Below are positions 1-7,419 of a stretch of DNA of 64,000 nucleotides, piece by piece. A program made the position numbers and the translations under genes. The stretch lies in the NCBI RefSeq assembly GCF_001713375.1, contig NZ_CP016449.1, positions 3,348,001-3,412,000 of the forward strand, in the 5' to 3' direction. The notes beneath the pieces were generated by a model, which was given only the letters and a program-made list of their open reading frames with translations, ran no database searches and was not told the origin of the DNA. How positions within the stretch are numbered: the first letter of the stretch is position 1; the number at the start of each line of letters is the position of its first letter. Origin of the DNA: Hydrogenophaga sp. RAC07 (GTDB lineage: Bacteria; Pseudomonadota; Gammaproteobacteria; Burkholderiales; Burkholderiaceae_C).

Positions 1-419
1 TGTTCACCGCCCGAGAGGCGCGTGCCCTGGCTGTTGCGACGCTCCTTGAGGTTGGGAAACATGTCGTAGATGTCTTCCACGCTCATGCCGCCCTCGCCCA
101 CCTTGGGCGGCAACATGAGGTTCTCCTCGCAGCTCAGCGACGAGAAGATGCCGCGCTCTTCGGGGCAGTAGCCCAGACCCAGGCGAGCGATCTTGTTGGT
201 CGGCATGTGGATGGTTTCCACGCCGTCGATCTGGATCGAGCCGGTGCGTTTGCCCACCAGGCCGAGGATGGACTTGACGGTGGTGGTGCGGCCCGCGCCG
301 TTGCGGCCCAGCAGCGTGACCAGTTCGCCTTCGCGGATCTCGAAGTTGATGCCGTGCAGCACATGCGATTCGCCGTACCAGGTGTTGAGGTCGGCGACCT
401 TCAGGAGAACCTTGCTCAT
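1..419 (-). CDS. livF: LivF-type branched-chain amino acid ABC transporter ATPase (3' end outside window)
   Basis: Only the first 139 codons are in the window; the gene runs off the left edge. The product is the cytoplasmic ATPase that, with LivG, energises import of branched-chain or related amino acids. The N-terminus MSKVLLKVADLNTWYGE, the Walker A region and the signature motif LSGGE at the window edge are all visible. The Walker A reads GRNGAGRTT, so the invariant lysine is replaced by arginine. It starts 61 bases after livG ends and is surely cotranscribed with it. The permease genes livH and livM are not in the window and are probably further left. Family assignment is firm; the substrate is not known. 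Confidence 0.88.
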   Translation of the reverse strand, partial: MSKVLLKVADLNTWYGESHVLHGINFEIREGELVTLLGRNGAGRTTTVKSILGLVGKRTGSIQIDGVETIHMPTNKIARLGLGYCPEERGIFSSLSCEENLMLPPKVGEGGMSVEDIYDMFPNLKERRNSQGTRLSGGE

Positions 420-480
420 TTGGAAACCTCCGTGCTGCGCACTGCGGTGCGAGCTTGCTTGGGGCGGCCCGGCGCGGCGC

Positions 481-1242
481 TCATTCAATCTCCTCGACCG
501 TGCCCACATAGGCTTCGAGCACGCGGGGATCTTTGGACACCGTCTCGTAAGGGCCTTCGGCCAGCACCGAGCCGCGCGCCAGCACCGTGATGGTGTCGGA
601 CAGGTTGGCGATCACGTTCATGTTGTGCTCCACCATCAGCACGGTGCGGTTGGCCGCCACCTTGCGGATGAGCTCCACCACACGGCCCACGTCTTCGTGG
701 CCCATGCCCTGGGTGGGCTCGTCCAGCAGCATCAGTTCGGGGTCGAGCGCAAGCGTGGTGGCGATCTCCAGCGCGCGCTTGCGGCCGTAGGGCAGCTCAA
801 CGGTCTGGGTCTGCGCAAAGCTGCCCAGATCGACCTGCTCCAGCAGGGCCATGGCTTCGTCGTTGAGCGCATACAGGCTGGACTCGGACTTCCAGAAATG
901 AAAGCTAGTGCCCAGCTTGCGCTGCAGGCCGATGCGCACGTTCTCCAGCACGGTGAGGTGGGGAAACACCGCCGAGATCTGGAACGAGCGCACCATGCCG
1001 GTGCGGGCCACTTCGGCCGCCTTGCGGCTGGTGATGTCTTCGCCCTTGTAGAAGATCTTGCCGGAGGTCACGGGCAGGAACTTGGTCAGCAGGTTGAACA
1101 TCGTCGTCTTGCCGGCGCCGTTGGGGCCGATCAGCGCGTGGATGGAGCCACGCCTGACCTTGAGGTTGACCTTGTCAACCGCAACGAATCCCTTGAATTC
1201 GCGGGTCAGGTCCCGCGTTTCGAGAATGTAGTCCGTGCTCAT
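481..1242 (-). CDS. livG: LivG-type branched-chain amino acid ABC transporter ATPase
   Basis: This 253-residue protein is the second ATPase of a LivFGHMJ-type importer. Walker A is GPNGAGKT (residues 39-46), the Q-loop glutamine is in RSFQ near residue 88, and Walker B is LMLLDEP (170-176). The signature reads LPYGRKRALEIA rather than the textbook LSGGQ; LivG proteins usually have LSYG-type variants here. VEHNMNVI carries the switch histidine. Length is normal for the family. No strong ribosome-binding site precedes the ATG, and a terminator-like hairpin with a T6 run ends only about 18 bases upstream, which is odd for a first gene. livF follows downstream on the same strand. Confidence 0.9.
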   Translation of the reverse strand: MSTDYILETRDLTREFKGFVAVDKVNLKVRRGSIHALIGPNGAGKTTMFNLLTKFLPVTSGKIFYKGEDITSRKAAEVARTGMVRSFQISAVFPHLTVLENVRIGLQRKLGTSFHFWKSESSLYALNDEAMALLEQVDLGSFAQTQTVELPYGRKRALEIATTLALDPELMLLDEPTQGMGHEDVGRVVELIRKVAANRTVLMVEHNMNVIANLSDTITVLARGSVLAEGPYETVSKDPRVLEAYVGTVEEIE

Positions 1243-1259
1243 GAATGTCGATCACCATC

Positions 1260-1288
1260 AAAAAACCCGCGGGCTGGAGGCCGGCGGG
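1260..1288 (-). terminator. Intrinsic-terminator-like hairpin just before livG
   Basis: Read on the minus strand, CCCGC and GCGGG form a stem whose interior can also pair GGC with GCC, and a run of six T follows immediately. This is the classical shape of a factor-independent terminator. It ends about 18 bases before the livG start codon, so it either ends transcription from the upstream Bug-protein gene or acts as an attenuator of livG. Confidence 0.55.
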
Positions 1289-1410
1289 CCTGTTGGAAAT
1301 CCGTGCTCCTGTGTCGGTCGTTGCGGTCGTCTCGTTCGACCGGTCAACGGAGGTTTTCGTTGCAGCATTGTTAGCGAACTTACGGACTTTTCAACCTAGG
1401 GAATTCACCC

Positions 1411-1440
1411 TGTCCACCCGCCTTTACAAGCGGGTGGACA
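1411..1440 (-). terminator. Perfect 11-bp inverted repeat after the Bug-protein gene
   Basis: The arms TGTCCACCCGC (1411-1421) and GCGGGTGGACA (1430-1440) pair perfectly around an 8-base loop. The element starts 6 bases beyond the stop codon of the minus-strand Bug-protein gene. There is no clean T run, so termination strength is uncertain; it may instead protect the 3' end of the transcript. Confidence 0.6.
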
Positions 1441-1445
1441 CCGAA

Positions 1446-2420
1446 TCAGTTGACGCGGCCGATCTGTTTCACCACCTTGAGCATGGTGCTGGCGTCGTCC
1501 TTCACGAACCGGTCGAACTCGGGCGCGTCCTGGAACTGGAACGACGTGCCGGCGGTGGTCATGACCTGGATGGTGCGCTCGTCACGCGTCGCAGCGCGTG
1601 CGGCTTCGCGCAGCTTGGCCACCACATCGGGCGGCGTGCCGGCCGGCACGAAGATGCCAGACCACTGCGAGTAGCTGATCGGCACGCCGAGTTCCTTGAA
1701 GCTCGGCACATCGGGCAACAGCGCCAGGCGGCCTTCGCCCCAGTGCGCGAGCGCCCGCATCTTACCGGCCTTGATCTGGCCCGCCACGCTGGCCGGGCCG
1801 CTGGCCACGGCGTCGATCTGGCCGCTGAGCAGACCCAGCAGGGCCGGGCCGGCGCCGGTGTAGGGCACGTGCAGCATGAAGGTGGACGTGGCCGACTTGA
1901 GTTGTTCCATCGGCACGTGCATGGTGCCGTAGTTGCCCGACGAACCGAATGTGATCCGGCTGGGGTTGGCCTTGGCGTGGGCAATGAAATCGGCATAGGT
2001 TTTCCACGGGCTGTCGGCGCGCACCACCAGCACGGTCGGGTCGGCCGTGATGCGGGCGATCGGCAGCAGCTGGTTCAGTTCGAACATGGGCGCGCGGTTC
2101 AGGATCTTGTCCGCCTCGGGCAGCACCACCACCGACGACAGCGCCATCAGCATCGTGTAGCCGTCGGGCGCGGCCTTGGCCACCTGCGCCATGCCGATAC
2201 CGCCACCGGCGCCACCCCGATTCACCACCACCACCGTCTGGTTGAGGTGTTTGCCCATGGCCTCGGCCACCGGCCGGCCCACGGTGTCGGCCACGCCACC
2301 GGGCGGGAACGGCACGACCATGGTGATCGGCTTGTTCGGGTAGGCGTCTTGCGCCAGCGCGGACACGGCGGCGGTGGCGGCCACGGCGGCCAGGCAAAGG
2401 CTTCTGAAATGTCGGCTCAT
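1446..2420 (-). CDS. Bug/TctC-family periplasmic solute-binding protein
   Basis: This 324-residue secreted protein belongs to the Bug (TctC) family of high-affinity carboxylate binders, which are greatly expanded in Burkholderiales. Residues 1-23 form a signal peptide ending ALAQ. The family hallmark YPNKPITMVVPFPPGG follows directly, then the GGAGG glycine stretch that lines the ligand site. No TctA or TctB membrane partners are adjacent, which is common for orphan Bug proteins. It lies 28 bases downstream of the fumarylacetoacetate-hydrolase-family gene on the same strand, so the two are probably one operon under the divergent GntR regulator. The ligand may be a carboxylate related to that enzyme's substrate; this is inference. 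Confidence 0.9.
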   Translation of the reverse strand: MSRHFRSLCLAAVAATAAVSALAQDAYPNKPITMVVPFPPGGVADTVGRPVAEAMGKHLNQTVVVVNRGGAGGGIGMAQVAKAAPDGYTMLMALSSVVVLPEADKILNRAPMFELNQLLPIARITADPTVLVVRADSPWKTYADFIAHAKANPSRITFGSSGNYGTMHVPMEQLKSATSTFMLHVPYTGAGPALLGLLSGQIDAVASGPASVAGQIKAGKMRALAHWGEGRLALLPDVPSFKELGVPISYSQWSGIFVPAGTPPDVVAKLREAARAATRDERTIQVMTTAGTSFQFQDAPEFDRFVKDDASTMLKVVKQIGRVN

Positions 2421-2448
2421 GCGGTGTGTCTCCAGTTGTTGTGAGGGT

Positions 2449-3321
2449 TCAGACGAAGGCGTTCTGCAGCGTGCCGATGCCGTCGATCTCGATGCGCACC
2501 ACGTCGCCCTTTTTGAGGAACACCGGCGGCTTCAGGCCCAGGCCCACGCCGGCGGGCGTGCCGGTGGCAATCACGTCACCGGGGTAGAGGGTGATGCCGC
2601 GCGAGATGGTCTCGATCAGCGTGGGAATGTCGAAGATCAGGTCTTCGGTGCGGCCGTCCTGGCGCAGGCTGTCGTTGACCCAGCAGCGCACGCGTGTGTG
2701 CTGGCCGTCCAGTTCGTCGGCGGTCACGATCCACGGGCCCATGGGGCAGAAGGTGTCGAAGCTCTTGCCCATGTCCCACTGCTGGTGGCGCATCTGCACG
2801 TCGCGCGCGGTCACGTCGTTGACGATGGTGTAGCCGTACACATGGCTCATCGCGTCCTCGCGCGTGATGTTCTTGCCACCCACACCGATGATCACGGCCA
2901 GCTCGGCTTCGTAGTCGATCTGCTCGGACACCGCCGCACCGGGCAAGACCACGTCGTCGCCGTGGGCGATCACGCACTCCGGCACCTTGGTGAACACGAT
3001 GGGCCAGGTGGCCGGGTTGGCGTTGTTGTCCTTGAACACGGAAGCCTGCAATTCCTTGGCGTGCTCGTGGTAGTTGCGGCCCACGCACCACAGGTTGCGC
3101 CGCGGCACCGGCAGTGGCGCCTCCACGTGCACCGAGGCCAGCGGGATGGCTGGGCCGGTCAGCGCGGGCAGTGCTGCGCCGCTGGCAGCGGCTTCGATCA
3201 GCGGCAAGGCGCCGCGCGCCGCCTGGGCTGCGTCCAGCGCAAAGGCCGTGACGCTCTGGCCGTCGGCAGCAACCTGCCCGACATGGCGTTGACCTTCATG
3301 AACAAACGTTGCAATGCGCAC
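2449..3321 (-). CDS. Fumarylacetoacetate hydrolase family protein (fumarylpyruvate hydrolase / hydratase-like)
   Basis: This 290-residue enzyme belongs to the FAH family, whose members hydrolyse or hydrate beta-diketo or 2-keto-enoic acids in catabolic pathways. The GTG start at 3321 was chosen because GGAG lies 5 bases upstream; an in-frame ATG at 3402 would add 27 unlikely residues. The motif GRNYHEHAKE (residues 81-90) marks the start of the catalytic domain. Metal ligands are expected at IDYEAEL (E138, E140) and in VNDVTARD near 169, and TGTPAGVG closes the site. A GntR-FCD regulator is divergent and a Bug binding protein is downstream, giving a small regulated uptake-and-catabolism unit. 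The exact substrate cannot be told. Confidence 0.88.
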   Translation of the reverse strand: MRIATFVHEGQRHVGQVAADGQSVTAFALDAAQAARGALPLIEAAASGAALPALTGPAIPLASVHVEAPLPVPRRNLWCVGRNYHEHAKELQASVFKDNNANPATWPIVFTKVPECVIAHGDDVVLPGAAVSEQIDYEAELAVIIGVGGKNITREDAMSHVYGYTIVNDVTARDVQMRHQQWDMGKSFDTFCPMGPWIVTADELDGQHTRVRCWVNDSLRQDGRTEDLIFDIPTLIETISRGITLYPGDVIATGTPAGVGLGLKPPVFLKKGDVVRIEIDGIGTLQNAFV

Positions 3322-3338
3322 AGAGACTCCTTGAGTTA

Positions 3339-3364
3339 ATACCAATAGGTACCAAGAGATACCA
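3339..3364. promoter_or_regulatory. Triple (A/G)TACCA direct repeat, probable GntR operator for the FAH-family operon
   Basis: ATACCA, GTACCA and ATACCA start at 3339, 3349 and 3359, exactly 10 bp apart, so they face the same side of the helix. They lie 18-43 bases upstream of the GTG start of the minus-strand enzyme gene. The complementary TTGGT repeat occurs near the start of the divergent gntR. Position and periodicity suggest an operator; binding by the adjacent regulator is inferred. Confidence 0.5.
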
Positions 3365-3449
3365 GAATGAACCGATGTTAGACCAGACACCCACATGGTC
3401 ACAGCGGGTTTTTACCGATGCCCGTGGGCTCACCGCCCGATGGCGCCGA

Positions 3450-3469
3450 TTGGTCTGCTTTGGTATATT
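3450..3469 (+). promoter_or_regulatory. TTGGT repeat pair and TATATT box before gntR
   Basis: TTGGT occurs at 3450 and 3460, again 10 bp apart and the reverse complement of the repeats at 3339-3364. The second copy overlaps TATATT (3464-3469), a possible -10 element only about 10 bases before the gntR ATG, with no Shine-Dalgarno sequence between. This would fit an autoregulated, possibly leaderless gntR transcript. No convincing -35 element was seen. Confidence 0.4.
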
Positions 3470-3478
3470 GCGAACACC

Positions 3479-4150
3479 ATGACCATCTCGACCTCCCTGC
3501 GCGAAACCATCCTGACCCAGTTGCGGGAGGGGCACTGGAAAGCCGGCGACCGCCTGCCCACCGAGCGTGAACTGGCCGAGGGCTACCGCGTGAGCCGCAC
3601 CACCGTGCGCCGGGCGCTGGCGGATCTGAAGCAGCAAGGTCTGATCGAACAGACGGTGGGCAGCGGAACCTTTGTGGCGCAGCAGGCCCCGTCCAGCCTG
3701 GACCGCCAGATCCGGCAGGACTCCGCGCAGCACACCAGCCCGGCCGAGCTGATGGAGGCGCGCCTGGCGCTGGAGCCGGCCATCATCGACCTGGTGGTGC
3801 GCAACGCCACCGCAGCCGATTTCACGCGCATGCTGGCCTGCTGCACCAGCGCCGAGCGCGCCACCAGCCTGGAAGAGTTCGAACACTGGGACGGTGAGCT
3901 TCACGAAGCCATTGCCGACGCCGCACACAACCGCTTTGTCTCCAGCGTGTTCAAGCTCATGAAACAGGTGCGCGCCCAGGGCGACTGGGGCCAGTTGAAA
4001 AAGAAGAGCGTCACGCCCGAGCGCAGGCTGGCCTACCAGCGCGAACACCGCCATCTGGTGGACGCCCTGCGCGACCGCGACGCCACCCGCGCCAAGGCCG
4101 GCACGCTCGACCATTTGCTGCACGTGCGGCACAACCTGCTGGGCCACTGA
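3479..4150 (+). CDS. GntR-family (FadR/FCD subfamily) transcriptional regulator
   Basis: This 223-residue DNA-binding protein has an N-terminal winged helix-turn-helix (LPTERELAEGYRVSRTTVRR, residues about 24-43, then the wing GSGTFV). Its C-terminal FCD effector domain shows the D-x3-H metal motif in HWDGELHEAI and a second histidine in REHRHLVDAL. Such proteins usually repress carboxylate or sugar-acid catabolic genes until a ligand binds. The ATG at 3479 gives a normal N-terminus; an upstream in-frame ATG at 3395 would add 28 residues across the putative promoter. It is divergent from the FAH-family and Bug genes, its likely targets. Confidence 0.88.
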   Translation: MTISTSLRETILTQLREGHWKAGDRLPTERELAEGYRVSRTTVRRALADLKQQGLIEQTVGSGTFVAQQAPSSLDRQIRQDSAQHTSPAELMEARLALEPAIIDLVVRNATAADFTRMLACCTSAERATSLEEFEHWDGELHEAIADAAHNRFVSSVFKLMKQVRAQGDWGQLKKKSVTPERRLAYQREHRHLVDALRDRDATRAKAGTLDHLLHVRHNLLGH

Positions 4151-4184
4151 ACGGGCCGCTCTGGTGCCGGTGTAACGTCGCAGC

Positions 4185-4937
4185 ATGCCCGCCAACTACG
4201 CCCGCTACCTCATCGGCACCCAGCGCACCGCCGAATCCAACCGGGAACTGGGCTTTGTGCTGGCCTTTGTGGCCGGCGCCATCAACGCCGGCGGCTTCCT
4301 CGCGGTGAAGCAGTACACCTCGCACGTCACCGGCATGGTGTCGTCGCTGGCGGACAACCTGGCACTCGGCCAGCTCGGCCTGGTGGTGGATGCGGGCGTG
4401 GGCGTTTTGTCGTTCTTGCTGGGCGCCATGTGCTGCGCGGTCATGGTCAACTTCGCAAGGCGCCGGCAGCTCTCCAGCGAATACGCCCTGCCCCTGCTGC
4501 TGGAGGCGGCGCTGATCCTGTGCTTCGGGTTGCTGGGTGCTCAGCTGTCCAGATTCGAAGGCTTGCTGGTTCCCTTCACCGTGGTGCTGCTGTGTTTCAT
4601 CATGGGGCTGCAGAACGCGATCGCCACCAAGCTCTCGAATGCGGTGATCCGCACCACCCACATGACCGGCATCGTGACCGACCTGGGCATCGAACTCGGC
4701 AAGCTCGTCTACTGGAACCGCAACACCGACCACCCCTTGAAGGTGCGAGCCGACCGCAAACGCATGGCCGTGCTGGCCGGGCTGCTAGCTGCCTTCACCG
4801 TCGGCGGCATCGCCGGTGCCTACGGGTTCAAGCAGGTGGGCTACGGCTTCACCGTGCCGATGGCCCTGCTGCTGGCGGTGCTCGCGCTGGTGCCCACGGT
4901 CGACGACCTGATACGTCCCAGAAAAGCCGGGGGCTGA
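4185..4937 (+). CDS. DUF1275 (YoaK-like) integral membrane protein
   Basis: This 250-residue protein matches the DUF1275/YoaK family of small membrane proteins of unknown function. About six hydrophobic segments are visible (for example residues 23-42, 65-90, 105-122, 128-150, 197-215 and 222-242). The family motifs GAINAGGF near the N-terminus and TTHMTGIVTDLGIELG in the centre are present. A roughly 20-residue polar head precedes the first segment. It lies 34 bases after gntR but has no obvious functional link to it. Transport of a small solute is a common guess for the family and is unproven. Confidence 0.8.
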   Translation: MPANYARYLIGTQRTAESNRELGFVLAFVAGAINAGGFLAVKQYTSHVTGMVSSLADNLALGQLGLVVDAGVGVLSFLLGAMCCAVMVNFARRRQLSSEYALPLLLEAALILCFGLLGAQLSRFEGLLVPFTVVLLCFIMGLQNAIATKLSNAVIRTTHMTGIVTDLGIELGKLVYWNRNTDHPLKVRADRKRMAVLAGLLAAFTVGGIAGAYGFKQVGYGFTVPMALLLAVLALVPTVDDLIRPRKAGG

Positions 4938-4969
4938 CAAGGTTTTGCAACACGGGTCCAATTGGCGCC

Positions 4970-5389
4970 ATGAAATACCTGCACACCATGGTCCGTGTGA
5001 CCGACCTTGAAGCCTCCCTGAAGTTCTACCGCGACGCCCTCGGCCTGGAAGTCGTGCGCATCCGCGAGGTGCCGCAAGGCCGCTTCACGCTCGCCTTCCT
5101 CGCCGCCCCGGGCGACCACAGCGCGCAGATCGAACTCACGCACAACTGGGACCCGGAGACCTACACCGGCGGACGCAACTTCGGCCACCTGGCCTACCTG
5201 GTGGACGACATCTACGCCACCTGCGAACGCCTGCAGTCCCACGGCGTGGCCATCCTGCGGCCGCCGCGCGACGGCCACATGGCTTTTGTGCGATCGCCCG
5301 ACAACATTTCCATCGAGTTGCTGCAAAAGGGGGACGCCTTGCCACCGAGCCAGCCCTGGGTGGACATGGCCAACAGCGGCAGCTGGTGA
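4970..5389 (+). CDS. gloA: Glyoxalase I (lactoylglutathione lyase)
   Basis: This 139-residue enzyme converts the hemithioacetal of methylglyoxal and glutathione into S-lactoylglutathione. The expected metal ligands of the bacterial Ni-type enzyme are all visible: H5 in KYLHTMVRV, E55 in QIELTHN, H73 in NFGHLAY and E116 in ISIELLQ. FYRDALGLEVVR and WDPETYTGGRNFGHLAY are family hallmarks. Length matches short bacterial GloA; the start at 4970 places H5 at its usual position. It lies 32 bases after the DUF1275 gene. Confidence 0.92.
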   Translation: MKYLHTMVRVTDLEASLKFYRDALGLEVVRIREVPQGRFTLAFLAAPGDHSAQIELTHNWDPETYTGGRNFGHLAYLVDDIYATCERLQSHGVAILRPPRDGHMAFVRSPDNISIELLQKGDALPPSQPWVDMANSGSW

Positions 5390-5497
5390 AGGCCCGGCAG
5401 CCCCACTGCGCGTGAGGGCAGGGTCAATCCCCATGACGGGCGGGCTGGCCGAATCCATACTGAAACGGCCCGCTTCACCCATCCCCAGGAGACCTTC

Positions 5498-5956
5498 ATG
5501 ACCACTGCCCTTCGCCTCAAGCCCCTGCTGGGCGTCATCGCCGCCGCCGCGCTCACCACATTGATGGGCTGCGCCACCGTGGACAAGATGACCACCTCCG
5601 TGACCAGCGCCGTGCGCGGCGACGAAAAACTCAGCGGCGCACAGGAAGTGCCGCCCGTGACCACCAGCGCCAGCGGCACCGCCAACATCAAGGTGACCGC
5701 CGACGGCTCGGTGAGCGGCAGCGTGTCCACCGCCGGCGTGGCGAGCACCATGGCGCACATCCACATTGGCCCCGCCGGCCAGAACGGTCCGGTCATCGTG
5801 ACGCTCACCAAGACCGGGGACAACAGCTACGTGGTGCCGGCCGGTGCCAAGCTCACACCTGCGCAGCTCGCGGCCTACAACATGGGTTCGCTGTACGTGA
5901 ACGTGCACTCGAACGCCCACAAGGGCGGCGAGATCCGCGCGCAGCTCAAGCCCTGA
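5498..5956 (+). CDS. CHRD-domain lipoprotein
   Basis: This 152-residue protein has an N-terminal signal with the lipobox LMGC (cysteine 24), so it is probably anchored in the outer membrane or periplasm. The mature part is one CHRD domain (about residues 44-150), recognised by LSGAQEVPPV, the central AHIHIGPAGQNGPVIVTL and the ending LYVNVHSNAHKGGEIRAQL. CHRD domains were first described in chordin; their bacterial function is unknown. A ribosome-binding site AGGAG lies just upstream of the ATG. It converges with the next gene, 4 bases away. Confidence 0.85.
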   Translation: MTTALRLKPLLGVIAAAALTTLMGCATVDKMTTSVTSAVRGDEKLSGAQEVPPVTTSASGTANIKVTADGSVSGSVSTAGVASTMAHIHIGPAGQNGPVIVTLTKTGDNSYVVPAGAKLTPAQLAAYNMGSLYVNVHSNAHKGGEIRAQLKP

Positions 5957-5960
5957 GCGC

Positions 5961-6590
5961 TCAACCCGGTGTGCGCCGCCGCCAGCTCAGCTGGGGCAGT
6001 GCGATGCGGCGCCTGGCCGAACCGTTCCAGGCGACCTCCAGCCCCACCTGGCGCAGGGCTTCACACACACGTTGCCCGACCGCGACGTGCTCGCCGTCTG
6101 TCGCCTCGCTGCGGCCGAGGTGACCGTAGGCCAGCTGCAAGCCTTCGTCGTCCAGGGCGTGGTCAATGTCCTGGCTCACGTAGAAGCAATAGCCGTGGTA
6201 GCGGTCGTCCGGCACCCCTTCTTCGCTCAGCGCGTCGACCACGGCTTCAAAGCCGTCGTCCTGGGTGTCGCCGGCGCCGTGCAGGGCGCAGATGCCCTGC
6301 TCGTGCAGACGGGCAAAGGCGCGGTCGAGCTGGTCGCAATCGGTGGTTTTGGGCCAAGTGGCTTCGGTGGCGCGCTTGCGGGCGAGCGTCGAGACAGCGA
6401 AGGCCTTGACCCGGGCCACATCGAAGCCGTCGCCGGGGGCGGCGCTCGCGTCGATCAGCGCATCGATCTCGTCGGCCGATTGAAAGCCGTACCAGATCCA
6501 GTTTTCAACCTGGGCCGCCATGTCGTCGGTGGCGTCGTCGTTGGCACGGTCGTGGTTCTCGTCGATCGGGGGGGTCTGGGCGTCGGTCAT
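5961..6590 (-). CDS. DUF6891-like hypothetical protein
   Basis: This acidic 209-residue cytoplasmic protein has no signal peptide or membrane segment. From memory the layout resembles the DUF6891 group: WIWYGFQSADEI near the N-terminus, WPKTTDCDQLDRAFARLHEQGICALHGAGDTQDDG in the centre (quoted only as landmarks WPKTTDCDQLDRAF and GICALHGAG), GYCFYVSQDIDHAL, and the ending LSWRRR. Function is unknown. The ATG at 6590 was chosen over one at 6644 because the extra 18 residues are Arg/Ala-rich and lack coding character. It follows fliA on the same strand at a distance of 110 bases with a possible hairpin between. Confidence 0.65.
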   Translation of the reverse strand: MTDAQTPPIDENHDRANDDATDDMAAQVENWIWYGFQSADEIDALIDASAAPGDGFDVARVKAFAVSTLARKRATEATWPKTTDCDQLDRAFARLHEQGICALHGAGDTQDDGFEAVVDALSEEGVPDDRYHGYCFYVSQDIDHALDDEGLQLAYGHLGRSEATDGEHVAVGQRVCEALRQVGLEVAWNGSARRRIALPQLSWRRRTPG

Positions 6591-6651
6591 GGTGCGGCGG
6601 TGTCGGGCGTGGGCTGTCGATGCTAGCCACGCCGAACGCTGCACACCAGCG

Positions 6652-6673
6652 GCCGTTGCCGCTCCCCAACGGC
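6652..6673 (-). terminator. Possible hairpin after fliA
   Basis: GCCGTTG (6652-6658) and CAACGGC (6667-6673) form a 7-bp stem with an 8-base loop, 28 bases past the fliA stop codon. No T run follows, so it is only a weak candidate for ending the flagellar operon. Confidence 0.3.
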
Positions 6674-6700
6674 TACTGCCAGTGCGGTATTGCGCCGGTT

Positions 6701-7417
6701 TCAGTGCTCGCGCAGCTTGGACCGCAGCCGCGCGATCGACTGGCTGTGCAGCTGGCAGATGCGCGATTCGGTCACGCCCAGCACGGCTGCGATTTCCTTC
6801 AGGTTCATGTCGTGTTCGTAGTACATGCTCATGATCTGCTGCTCGCGCTCGGGCAGCACGTTGATGGCGGCCACCAGCGCGGTGCGCATGCGGTGGTCCT
6901 GCAGCTTGGCTGAAGGGTCGGCTTCGCTGTCGCCCATGTGGCGGTCCAGAAAACCGTCTTCGTCGTCGTTGCCGCCGCTGATGTCTTCGAGGTACACCAG
7001 TTGCGTGCCGCGCACCTTGGCCAGCAGGTGCTGGTAGTCGGCCAGTTCCATGCCCAGCTCGGCGGCAATTTCCGACTCCTTGGGCACGCGCTGCAGTTTT
7101 TGCTGAAGGCGGCTCACGGCCTGCTCAATGTCTTTCTGGCTCTTGCGCGAACCGCGCGACATCCAGTCGCCTTCGCGCAACTCGTCGATCATGGCGCCGC
7201 GGATGCGCTGGCTGGCGAAGGTTTCGAACTGCACGCCTTGCGTGGGCTCGAAGCGCGCAATCGCTTCGGTCAGGCCGATCATGCCGACCTGGATCAGGTC
7301 GTCGAGCTCCACGCTGGGGGGCAGCTTGGCGATCATGTGGTGGGCCAGCCGGCGCACCAGCGGGCTGTATTTGCGCAGCTGGTCGTCGCGGTTGAGCGTG
7401 CCTTTGGCGGTGTACAT
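6701..7417 (-). CDS. fliA: RNA polymerase sigma-28 factor for flagellar late genes
   Basis: This 238-residue sigma-70-family factor directs transcription of flagellins, motor and chemotaxis genes. Region 2 is seen in LVRRLAHHMIAKLPPSVELDDLIQVGMIGL and FETFASQRIRGAMIDELR (landmarks DDLIQVGMIG and FASQRIRGAMIDELR), region 3 in RVPKESEIAAELGM, and region 4 with its helix-turn-helix in MNLKEIAAVLGVTESRICQLHSQ. The ATG at 7417 has GGAG 6 bases upstream inside the end of the preceding gene. It is the last gene of the flhB-flhA-flhF-flhG-like-fliA run. Matching promoters (TCAAG-N14-NCCGAAA) precede several flagellins in this window. FlgM, its anti-sigma factor, is not here. Confidence 0.95.
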   Translation of the reverse strand: MYTAKGTLNRDDQLRKYSPLVRRLAHHMIAKLPPSVELDDLIQVGMIGLTEAIARFEPTQGVQFETFASQRIRGAMIDELREGDWMSRGSRKSQKDIEQAVSRLQQKLQRVPKESEIAAELGMELADYQHLLAKVRGTQLVYLEDISGGNDDEDGFLDRHMGDSEADPSAKLQDHRMRTALVAAINVLPEREQQIMSMYYEHDMNLKEIAAVLGVTESRICQLHSQSIARLRSKLREH

Positions 7418-7419
7418 CT

